From NCBI GenBank assembly GCA_928721915.1, contig CAKMVZ010000006.1:158441-222440 (forward strand): DNA of 64,000 nt, written 5' to 3'. Shown in pieces: positions 56,991 to 64,000 of the stretch; the stretch's first letter is position 1; each line of letters begins with the position of its first letter. The position numbers were made by a program, and so were the translations under genes. Source of the DNA: an uncultured Clostridia bacterium (GTDB lineage Bacteria; Bacillota; Clostridia; TANB77; CAG-508). The notes below the pieces were generated by a model. The model was not told the origin of the DNA, ran no database searches, and saw nothing but the letters and a program-made list of their open reading frames with translations.

Positions 56991-58208
56991 ATGATAAAGA
57001 AATTACAGAGAAAATTTGCAATTTCTTCTATGCTAATAATTTTAGCGATAATTGCATGTGTTTTTTTAATTATAACTACAGTAGGATTTATAAATTTAAA
57101 TACTAGACTTGATAAAACTATTAATATAATTAAAGATAACAACGGATATTTACCTGAATATGAAGCAATAAGAGATTTAATATCTAGTGATTTAACAGAT
57201 GACTCAAGTGGTTTTGTAAGATTTTTTTCTGTTGTAATAAATGGTAATGAAAATGTTATTGATGCTAATATTGAATATATGCCAAATGTTTCAATAAATG
57301 AAATAGATGATGTAATAGAAGAAGCTTTAAACAATAAAAAAGACTATGGATATATAGATGATTTAAGATATGGAATTTTTGAAGATGGTGAAATAAAAAC
57401 AATTATATTTTTAGATTGTGGAGAAGAATTAGAAGCATTACGAGATACTATTATAAAGTCTATTACAATAATAATTATAGGTTTAATTTTTATGTTTTTA
57501 ATTGTATCAGAATTAGCAAAAATTATTTTAAAACCTATAATTGCAAATATTGAAAATCAAAAATTATTTATAACAAATGCGGGTCATGAATTAAAAACTC
57601 CACTTGCGGTTATAATGGCTGATGTTGATGTTTTAGAAATGACGATAGGAAATGATAATGAATGGATAAATAGTATAAAAAGTCAGTCTAATAGATTAAA
57701 TGTGCTTATTAAAAGTTTACTTAGTTTATCTAATATTGAGGCAGGAAAACAAGAATTTACAACAACTCAGTTTTCACTTACAAAAACAATTAAAGAATCA
57801 GTTCAAGATTTTAAAGCTTTGCTCCAAAACAAGAATGTAATTTTTGATGATAGTAAAGATGTATTAGTTAATGCAGATTTAAATATGATAAAACAGCTCA
57901 TAACTATATTTTTAGATAATAGTATAAAATATACTCCTGATAATGGAACTATAGAAATAAAACTTGAGAAACTAAGCAAGGGAAAAGGTACTAAAATGGA
58001 ATTTCTAAATACCTGTGAAAATCCTAGAAGTATAAATACTAAAAAACTTTTTGATAGATTTTATAGAGGTGATAAATCAAGAAATAAAACTAAAGAGGGA
58101 TATGGAATTGGTTTATCAATTGCTAAATCAATTGTTGATATTCATAAAGGGAAAATATCAGCATTTATTACTAAAGACGAGAGAATTTGTTTTAGAGTAA
58201 TAATTTAA
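56991..58208 (+). CDS. Sensor histidine kinase
   Basis: This 405-residue kinase has two membrane segments (about 14-36 and 158-181) around a 120-residue sensor loop, a HisKA domain with the H-box TNAGHELKTPLAV and an ATPase domain with NSIKYTPDNG (N box) and GYGIGLSIAKSIV (G box). It should phosphorylate the regulator encoded just upstream. The F box is present as FDRFYRGDKS. It lacks a clear HAMP domain. No CGG site and no frame breaks. Confidence 0.93.
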   Translation: MIKKLQRKFAISSMLIILAIIACVFLIITTVGFINLNTRLDKTINIIKDNNGYLPEYEAIRDLISSDLTDDSSGFVRFFSVVINGNENVIDANIEYMPNVSINEIDDVIEEALNNKKDYGYIDDLRYGIFEDGEIKTIIFLDCGEELEALRDTIIKSITIIIIGLIFMFLIVSELAKIILKPIIANIENQKLFITNAGHELKTPLAVIMADVDVLEMTIGNDNEWINSIKSQSNRLNVLIKSLLSLSNIEAGKQEFTTTQFSLTKTIKESVQDFKALLQNKNVIFDDSKDVLVNADLNMIKQLITIFLDNSIKYTPDNGTIEIKLEKLSKGKGTKMEFLNTCENPRSINTKKLFDRFYRGDKSRNKTKEGYGIGLSIAKSIVDIHKGKISAFITKDERICFRVII

Positions 58209-58317
58209 ATTAAAGAAATTATAGATTTTTTAAGATATTGATTTTTTAAAAATATTATAGTAAAATTAAACAGATTTTAATGGGGATAATTTTTAAATTA
58301 AAAGGAGCATAAAATAT

Positions 58318-60906
58318 ATGTTGGAATTAAAAAATATTACCAAAAATTATTTGTCTGGTGATAATGAAGTTAAAGCTTTAAAAGGAGTAAGTATTAAGTT
58401 TAGAAATTCAGAATTTGTTTCTATTTTAGGACATAGTGGATGTGGAAAAACTACACTTTTAAACATTATAGGTGGATTAGATAGATATACATCAGGAGAC
58501 TTAATTATTAATGGAAAATCTACAAGAGATTTTAAAGATAGAGACTGGGATTCATATAGGAATTATTCAGTTGGATTTGTTTTTCAAAATTATAATTTAA
58601 TTTCTCATCAAAGTGTACTTTCAAATGTTGAATTAGCTCTTACTTTAGATGGTGTTTCTAAAAAAGAAAGACGTAGTAGAGCAATTAAAGCATTAGAAGA
58701 TGTTGGACTAAAAGATCAAATACATAAAAAGCCAAATCAATTATCTGGTGGACAAATGCAAAGAGTTGCAATAGCTAGAGCTTTAGTAAATGATCCAGAT
58801 ATTATTTTAGCAGATGAACCAACAGGAGCATTAGATACTGATACAAGCAAGCAAGTAATGGATTTACTTAAAAAAATATCTAAAAATAGATTAATAATTA
58901 TGGTAACACATAATCAAGAACTTGCAGAAAAATATTCTACAAGAATTATAAAAATTTTAGATGGTGTTATTACAGATGATTCAAATCCTGTAAAAGAGAA
59001 AGAAGAAAAGAAAGAATCAAAATTGGGTAAAACCGCAATGTCTTTCTTTACAGCATTTTCTTTAAGTTTAAATAATTTAATGACTAAAAAAGGAAGGACT
59101 TTTTTAACTGCATTTGCAGGTTCTATTGGAATTATAGGAATTGCTCTTATCTTATCATTGTCATCAGGTGTTCAAAATTATATTAATAAAGTAGAAGAAG
59201 ATACTTTATCTTCATATCCAATTACAATTAATGCTGAAAGTATAGATATGGCTTCTTTAATGGATGCATTTATGGGAGAACAGGAGAGCTCAGTAGAGAA
59301 TCCGGAAGATGATACAATTTATTCTGTAAACATTATGACAGATATAATAAGTGCAGTATCTCAAGAGGCAAAATCAAATAATTTAGTTAAATTTAAAGAA
59401 TATCTAGAAAATGAAGATACTGTTATAAATGAAAGTTCAAATGCAATTCAATATTCTTATGGAGTTACTTTAAATTTATATAAAGAAGAAGGAACTTTAA
59501 AAGTTAATCCAACTGAAGTTTTAGATTCAATAGGAATTGGAGATATGGCAGAATCTAATTCAGAGATGATGTCAATGTTTTCAGTATCAGGTAGTGTAAC
59601 TTCAACTAATGTTTGGTCAGAACTTTTAGATAATTCTGAATTATTAAAAACTCAATATGATGTTATAGCTGGTCGTTTTCCAGAAAATTATAATGAAGTT
59701 GTATTAATTGTTGATGAAAAAAATCAAATTAGTGATTATACTTTATATACTTTAGGAATTAAAGATCAATCAGAAATAGAAGGAATGGTTTATGATATAA
59801 CTTCTGATGAGGGTATTGAAAAATCAGAAGCAGAAACATATTCTTATTCAGATTTTGTAGGATTAAAATATAAGGTTTTATTAAATACAGATTATTATTC
59901 AAAGGAAAATGGAGTTTGGATAGATAAATCAGAAGATACTAATTATATTGCTGGAAAATTAGCAAATGCAGAAGAAGTTACAGTAGTAGGTATTATCAGA
60001 CCAAATGAACAAAGTAATATAATGTCTACAACCTATGGAGAAATAGGATATTTAAAAGGACTAACAGAACATGTTATTAATTTGACAAATGAATCTGAAA
60101 TTGCAAAAGAGCAAAAAGCAAATAATACAATAAATATTTTTACAGGTCAGGCTTTTTCTACTGATGCTTCAAATTCAGGATTTTCAATAGATAGTCTAAC
60201 AGATGAACAAAAATTAGCTTTATCTCAGATGTCTGAAGAAGAACAATTAGCATATATGACAACATATACAGAAAATCGTCAAGCAACATATGAAAGTAAT
60301 TTGGAAAAATTAGGAGTAGTTGATTTAAATAGTCCTACAAGCATAAGTATTTACCCAAAGGATTTTGAAGCAAAAGATTTAATAAAAACAGCAATAAATG
60401 ATTATAATGCTAAGCAAGAGTCAGAAGGAAAAGAAGAAAACGTTATAGAATATTCTGATTTTGTTGGAACTTTAATGAATTCTGTAACTCGTATTGTAGA
60501 CATTATAAGCTATGTACTAATTGCATTTGTTGCAATTTCATTAGTAGTTTCATCTATAATGATTGGAATTATAACATATATTTCTGTTTTAGAAAGAACA
60601 AAAGAAATTGGAATTTTAAGAGCAATTGGTGCTTCTAAAAAAGATATATCAAGAGTATTTAATGCAGAAACTTTCATAATAGGTTTAACTGCAGGTGTAC
60701 TTGGAATTGTTATAACAGTACTTTTAAACATACCAATAAACATTATAATTAAATCTGTTACGGGAGTTTCAGGAATATCTTCATTACCAATAGTAGGTGC
60801 TGCTATATTAATTTTAATTAGTATGCTTTTAACAATAATTGCAGGTTTAATTCCAGCTAAGATTGCAGCTAAAAAAGATCCAGTAGAAGCTTTAAGAACA
60901 GAATAA
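58318..60906 (+). CDS. ABC exporter with fused ATPase and FtsX-type permease (MacB-like)
   Basis: Residues 1-225 are an ABC ATPase (Walker A GHSGCGKTT, signature LSGGQMQRVA, Walker B ILADEPTGALD). A first membrane helix near 260-280 leads to a long external domain, then three C-terminal helices of the FtsX/MacB type (ISLVVSSIMIGIITYISVL, KEIGILRAIGA). MacB-like transporters use mechanotransmission to push peptides or antibiotics out. At 862 residues it is longer than E. coli MacB because of the acidic external domain. Its position after the two-component genes suggests they control it. No CGG site. Confidence 0.9.
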   Translation: MLELKNITKNYLSGDNEVKALKGVSIKFRNSEFVSILGHSGCGKTTLLNIIGGLDRYTSGDLIINGKSTRDFKDRDWDSYRNYSVGFVFQNYNLISHQSVLSNVELALTLDGVSKKERRSRAIKALEDVGLKDQIHKKPNQLSGGQMQRVAIARALVNDPDIILADEPTGALDTDTSKQVMDLLKKISKNRLIIMVTHNQELAEKYSTRIIKILDGVITDDSNPVKEKEEKKESKLGKTAMSFFTAFSLSLNNLMTKKGRTFLTAFAGSIGIIGIALILSLSSGVQNYINKVEEDTLSSYPITINAESIDMASLMDAFMGEQESSVENPEDDTIYSVNIMTDIISAVSQEAKSNNLVKFKEYLENEDTVINESSNAIQYSYGVTLNLYKEEGTLKVNPTEVLDSIGIGDMAESNSEMMSMFSVSGSVTSTNVWSELLDNSELLKTQYDVIAGRFPENYNEVVLIVDEKNQISDYTLYTLGIKDQSEIEGMVYDITSDEGIEKSEAETYSYSDFVGLKYKVLLNTDYYSKENGVWIDKSEDTNYIAGKLANAEEVTVVGIIRPNEQSNIMSTTYGEIGYLKGLTEHVINLTNESEIAKEQKANNTINIFTGQAFSTDASNSGFSIDSLTDEQKLALSQMSEEEQLAYMTTYTENRQATYESNLEKLGVVDLNSPTSISIYPKDFEAKDLIKTAINDYNAKQESEGKEENVIEYSDFVGTLMNSVTRIVDIISYVLIAFVAISLVVSSIMIGIITYISVLERTKEIGILRAIGASKKDISRVFNAETFIIGLTAGVLGIVITVLLNIPINIIIKSVTGVSGISSLPIVGAAILILISMLLTIIAGLIPAKIAAKKDPVEALRTE

Positions 60907-60916
60907 AATTAAAATA

Positions 60917-60945
60917 AAGGGATAGCTAAATAACTATCCCTTTAT
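60917..60945 (+). terminator. Rho-independent terminator
   Basis: AAAGGGATAG and CTATCCCTTT arms with a 7-base loop. Confidence 0.88.
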
Positions 60946-61001
60946 TAGATAATGAATAAAACTTTAAAAGAATTAAATAATAACTATTAATTGGAGGTTT
61001 T

Positions 61002-61859
61002 ATGGAAGAAATTAAAAGTAAATTTCAAAAAAGAAGAGATATTACAGTTTATGTTATTTTACGTGGACTTGTAATTTTAACTTTAATTATGCAAATAATT
61101 CATAGGAATTTTGAAAATGTTTTTTTGTGTGTTTTAACTCTATTTTTGCTTTTATTACCACTTATTATTGATCATAAATTAAATATAAAATTACCTACGG
61201 TGCTTGAATCTTTGATTTTTGTATTTATTTTTGCAGCTGAAATTTTAGGAGAAGTCTATAATTTCTATGGTCATGTTAAAAATTGGGATAATATTTTGCA
61301 TACTATAAATGGATTTTTATGTGCTGCTATAGGTTTTTCACTTGTAGATATTTTAAATCAATCTTCAAAAGTACGTGAAAAATTATCGCCAGTGTTTGTT
61401 GCATTAGTTGCATTTTGCGTTTCAATGACTATAGGAGTTTTGTGGGAATTTGCCGAATTTGGTGCAGATGTATTTTTAAAAACAGATATGCAAAAAGATA
61501 CTGTTATAAATGAAATGTCATCTGTTAATTTTAATGAAGAACATAAAAATAAAGCAGTTATTTTAGAAAATATTTTTAAAACTCAAATTTTTTATAAAAA
61601 TGGCGATAAAAATGAAGTTTTAACGATTGAAAATGGGTATATAGATACTGGTCTGATTGATACAATGGAAGATTTATTTGTAAACTTTATAGGAGCAGTA
61701 GTATTTTCAATTTTAGGATTTTTATATATTAAAAATAGAGATAAATATAAATTTGCAGAAAATTTTATGCCATCTAAGAAAACACCAGAAGAAATAGAAG
61801 AATCAAAAATAGCTGAAGAAAACTATAAAAAGTCAAAGAGAAAATGGAAAAACAAATAA
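61002..61859 (+). CDS. YjdF/DUF2238-like membrane protein
   Basis: This 285-residue protein has about six hydrophobic segments (residues about 18-38, 42-58, 66-86, 103-120, 133-152 and 225-246) and a lysine-rich tail. The stretch NWDNILHTINGFLCAAIGF and the conserved WEFAEFGAD match YjdF/DUF2238 proteins. Function is unknown. A soluble insert lies between the fifth and sixth segments. GGAGG precedes ATG 61002. It follows the exporter but has its own terminator on both sides. No CGG site. Confidence 0.7.
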   Translation: MEEIKSKFQKRRDITVYVILRGLVILTLIMQIIHRNFENVFLCVLTLFLLLLPLIIDHKLNIKLPTVLESLIFVFIFAAEILGEVYNFYGHVKNWDNILHTINGFLCAAIGFSLVDILNQSSKVREKLSPVFVALVAFCVSMTIGVLWEFAEFGADVFLKTDMQKDTVINEMSSVNFNEEHKNKAVILENIFKTQIFYKNGDKNEVLTIENGYIDTGLIDTMEDLFVNFIGAVVFSILGFLYIKNRDKYKFAENFMPSKKTPEEIEESKIAEENYKKSKRKWKNK

Positions 61860-61863
61860 AAAT

Positions 61864-61886
61864 AGCCCCAGAAATTGGGGCTAAAA
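61864..61886. terminator. Terminator between YjdF-like gene and small minus-strand gene
   Basis: AGCCCCA and TGGGGCT with a 5-base loop, between convergent genes. Confidence 0.85.
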
Positions 61887-61887
61887 A

Positions 61888-61956
61888 TTATTCTTTATTT
61901 GGGTCTGTATTTTTATTGTTATTACCTGAATTTTTATTCTTTTTCTCTTTTGCCAT
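61888..61956 (-). CDS. 22-residue hydrophilic peptide
   Basis: The frame MAKEKKNKNSGNNNKNTDPN (then KE) has an AAGGAGGTG ribosome site about 11 bases upstream of ATG 61956 and its own terminator. It is made almost only of Lys, Asn, Glu and Gly, lacks hydrophobic residues and is likely disordered. I do not recognise a family with confidence; small Lys/Asn-rich proteins of this size occur in Clostridia near sporulation genes. Its reality rests on the ribosome site and terminator. Confidence 0.5.
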   Translation of the reverse strand: MAKEKKNKNSGNNNKNTDPNKE

Positions 61957-62066
61957 AATCTAAAGCACCTCCTTTTAAATTAAAAATAGTATTTGCATAA
62001 AATATAATTTTTATACACAAATATGTAATAAAAATGAAATATTAATTTTATTGAATATGTTTTTAA

Positions 62067-62082
62067 AATAGTATATACTATT
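62067..62082. promoter_or_regulatory. 16-bp palindrome shared with the groEL 3' region
   Basis: AATAGTATATACTATT is identical to the centre of the palindrome at 31579-31594. Here it lies 34 bases before a small gene and has no T-run, which favours an operator over a terminator. Confidence 0.5.
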
Positions 62083-62115
62083 CTCAATATAAATATCGCA
62101 AACGGAGGGATTTAT

Positions 62116-62286
62116 ATGAGAAGATTTTTTACAAATAATGGAGGAAAAATTTTTTTAATAATTTTTATTGCTTTTGTTTGTTATGCAGTAGGTACAATGA
62201 TTTATGAAACTTTCTGGGGAGATAATGGAGTAATTCCACAAGATGTTAGAAATACATTAAATGAGATCAGAGAAGAAAATGTTTAA
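62116..62286 (+). CDS. Small single-pass membrane protein
   Basis: This 56-residue protein (not previously obvious because of its size) starts RRFFTNNGGKIFLIIFIAF, has one membrane segment (about residues 11-28) and an acidic tail that ends NEIREENV. A strong GGAGGG ribosome site lies 7 bases before ATG 62116. Family unknown. The palindrome at 62067 may control it. A hairpin (GCACTG ... CAGTGT, 62296-62320) with T-run follows. Confidence 0.6.
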   Translation: MRRFFTNNGGKIFLIIFIAFVCYAVGTMIYETFWGDNGVIPQDVRNTLNEIREENV

Positions 62287-62295
62287 ATTTATAAA

Positions 62296-62330
62296 TGCAC
62301 TGTAAATTTTAGCAGTGTATTTTTTGTTTT
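62296..62330 (+). terminator. Terminator of the small membrane protein gene
   Basis: GCACTG and CAGTGT arms around an AT-rich loop, followed by a T-rich run. Confidence 0.7.
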
Positions 62331-62418
62331 AAAAAACATTAAAAAATTTGTTCGTTTTTGTTGATAAAAAATATTTTCTGTGATAAAATATGTCCGTGTT
62401 TAAAAAAGAGGTGAGGAA

Positions 62419-63093
62419 ATGAGCAATTTAACTGTACTTGTTGTTGATGATGAAGCTAGGATGAGAAAACTTATTAAAGATTTTTTAGTTAAAGATGGTT
62501 TTAAAATTTTAGAAGCTGAAGATGGAGAAAAAGCATTAGAAGTTTATGATAAAAATAAGAAAAATATAAGTCTTATTTTATTAGATGTTATGATGCCAAA
62601 AATAGATGGATGGACAGTTCTTAAATTTATTCGTGAGGATAATAAAAAAATACCAATTGTTATGCTTACAGCAAGAGCTGAAGAACAGGACGAACTTTTA
62701 GGATTTGAACTTGGAGTTGATGAATATATCACTAAACCATTTAGCCCTAAAATATTAGTTGCAAGGGTTGGGGCAATTCTTAAAAGAACTAAAAAAGAAG
62801 AAGACATTATTTCTTGTGATGGAATTGTTATTGATAATATAGCAAGAATTGTTACGGTTGATAAAAAGAATGTAGAATTAAGCTTAAGAGAATATGAATT
62901 ACTTAAATATTTAATGGAAAATAAAAATGTTGCTCTTTCAAGAGATAAAATTTTAAATACTGTTTGGAAATTTGATTTTTATGGAGATTCAAGAACTATT
63001 GATAGTCATATAAAAAAGGTAAGACATAAACTTGGGAAAAAAGGTAAACATATTGAAACTATTAGAGGAATAGGTTATAAATTTAATGAGTAA
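62419..63093 (+). CDS. OmpR-family response regulator (second system)
   Basis: This 224-residue regulator has a receiver (VLVVDDEARMRKLIKDFL; Asp in LILLDVMMPKIDG; Lys in YITKPFS) and a winged HTH (VELSLREYELLKYLMENKNV ... GDSRTIDSHIKKVRHKLG ... ETIRGIGYKF). It precedes its kinase by 31 bases. GAGGTGAGG precedes ATG 62419. No CGG site. Confidence 0.94.
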   Translation: MSNLTVLVVDDEARMRKLIKDFLVKDGFKILEAEDGEKALEVYDKNKKNISLILLDVMMPKIDGWTVLKFIREDNKKIPIVMLTARAEEQDELLGFELGVDEYITKPFSPKILVARVGAILKRTKKEEDIISCDGIVIDNIARIVTVDKKNVELSLREYELLKYLMENKNVALSRDKILNTVWKFDFYGDSRTIDSHIKKVRHKLGKKGKHIETIRGIGYKFNE

Positions 63094-63124
63094 TGTAAAA
63101 AACTTTTAAAGAAGGCGAGGAAAA

Positions 63125-64000
63125 ATGATAAAATCTGTTAGTAAAAAAATGTTTTTGACAACCTCTTTAGTACTTATGGCTATAATTCTATTTTTAGTTA
63201 GTATTAATGGTTTTGTTTTAAAAGAGGCTTTTTATTCAGAAAATGGCTCTATTGGAATATATGGAGTTTGTATAATAATCTTTACTACACTTGTAGGAAG
63301 TTTAATATTTTTCTTAATTGTAAGGAGTTATACAAAGCCTATTGAAGATTTAGAAGAAATTGCAGAAAGAGAGTTGCTAAACTTGATTTTTTCTAAGAAA
63401 TATAAAGTAAGAGGAACTGGAGATGAAATAGATAAATTAGGAATTAGTATAAATAAACTATCTCAAGAGTTTGAAGATAGTTTAAAAAAGATGAGAAAAA
63501 TAAATAATGAATTAGAAAAAGATATTGAAAATAAATCTAAAATTGATGAAATGAGAAAGCAATTTATTTCAGATGTATCACATGAATTAAAAACTCCAAT
63601 CTCACTAATACAAGGTTATGCAGAAGGTCTAATTGAAAATGTAAATACTGATGAAGAAAATAAGAATTTTTATTCAGAAGTAATTTTAGATGAAGCAAAT
63701 AAAATGGATATAACTTGTTAAAAGATTATTAGAATTAATAAAATTAGAATATGAAGATAAAGAATTTGATAATAATAATTTTGATATATGTGAATTGATA
63801 AGGGAAATTATTAGAATTTCTAAAGTGAAATTAAATGAAGAAAATATTGAAGTCATTTTTGATGAATTTGATCCAGTTTATGTTTTTGCAGATGAATTTT
63901 ATATTGAACAAGTTGTAATTAATTATTTTACAAATGCTATGAAAAATGTTATTGAGAAAAATGGAAAAAAACAAATAATAATAAAAATTGATAAATCAGA
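63125..64000 (+). CDS. Sensor histidine kinase, 3' partial, with non-CGG indels
   Basis: The kinase has two membrane segments (about residues 9-31 and 50-71), a HAMP region and a HisKA H-box ISDVSHELKTPISLIQGYAE. It runs off the window. Two oddities differ from the CGG rule. First, the HAMP stretch reads IAERELLNLIFSKKY where relatives read like IAERVAKLDFSKKY; an added AG and an added T in a T-run explain this with no net frame change. Second, after 63710 an added T turns DKLVKRLLEL into a TAA stop at 63719; the frame resumes just after. Either sequence errors cluster here or the kinase is decaying. Confidence 0.8.
63713..63713 (+). other. Frame break not of the CGG type (kinase)
   Basis: GAT ATA ACT would read GAT AAA CTT (Asp-Lys-Leu) without one T near 63711-63713. 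It is not next to a Gly codon and has no CGG, so I treat it as an ordinary indel or error. Confidence 0.6.

Noticed and set aside
1..64000. tRNA or rRNA genes
   Set aside because: I found no convincing T-arm or cloverleaf by eye. In particular, no tRNA-Gly or tRNA-Arg lies here, so the decoding model cannot be tested inside this window.

Overview
The window is low-GC, Firmicutes-type DNA, most likely from an uncultured anaerobic Clostridia. Evidence: spo0A and a second Spo0A-like gene, spoVT, a BofC-like gene, a SpoVK/CbbX-like AAA+ protein, a glmS ribozyme, a CIRCE-controlled groESL operon, AGGAGG ribosome sites, consensus sigma-A promoters, and prepilin-like proteins of a kind common in AT-rich gut Clostridia. 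I see no tRNA or rRNA genes, CRISPR array, intact insertion sequence or prophage.

The dominant finding is genome-wide rather than a locus. In 19 genes, including alaS, aspS, glmS, radA, pth, spoVT, comEC and clpE, the conserved reading frame is broken by one extra C placed exactly before an in-frame glycine codon GGA or GGT. There are 25 such sites. Skipping just that C restores one continuous frame of normal family length in every gene, on either strand. By construction each site puts an in-frame CGG in the ribosomal A site. In my hand scan no in-frame CGG is read as arginine anywhere else in the window, while AGA, AGG, CGT, CGA and CGC all are. The simplest biological model is that CGG is unassigned and that CGGA/CGGT is read as glycine with a +1 shift (hungry-codon slippage or a quadruplet-reading tRNA-Gly). 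A systematic sequencing artefact is the rival explanation and must be excluded with raw reads. The CDS coordinates given for these genes run through the sites.

Layout. 1-5.5 kb: radA, a cyclophilin-like isomerase, a prepilin-like protein, a WG-repeat protein and a CYTH-like protein. 5.7-12.5 kb: a LysR regulator, a radical SAM/pseudo-receiver fusion convergent with a Spo0A-like regulator, an HI0933-type flavoprotein with a YigZ protein, and spo0A behind a 0A box. 12.6-15.7 kb: an accessory patch with a type I toxin/antisense module, an RHH protein, a decayed toxin-antitoxin pair, an 18-residue Cys/His peptide containing an (AC)11 tract, and a pilin-like protein with a diversity-generating-retroelement-type variable region. 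16-18.1 kb: rplM-rpsI behind a leader hairpin, spoVT, and a second type I toxin module. 18.5-29.4 kb: a short alaS and a cell-surface glycan cluster (tandem-GT2 protein, two large membrane proteins, a GtrB-like GT2), then a sortase. 29.4-39.5 kb: groESL, an epsilon/zeta-like pair, aspS, an SH3b protein, comEC, a BofC-like protein and a PflX-like radical SAM protein. 39.6-41.9 kb: an XRE regulator, a repeat-rich stretch and an Rpn-type nuclease gene with a nonsense codon. 42-57 kb: clpE, glmS, rpsT, rpiB, a TagO/WecA-type transferase, pth, an RNase E/G protein, a CwlD-like amidase, a double AAA+ protein, a second copy of the repeat element and a small alarmone synthetase. 56.3-64 kb: a two-component system with an ABC exporter, a YjdF-like membrane protein, two small proteins, and a second two-component system whose kinase carries indels of a different kind and runs off the end.
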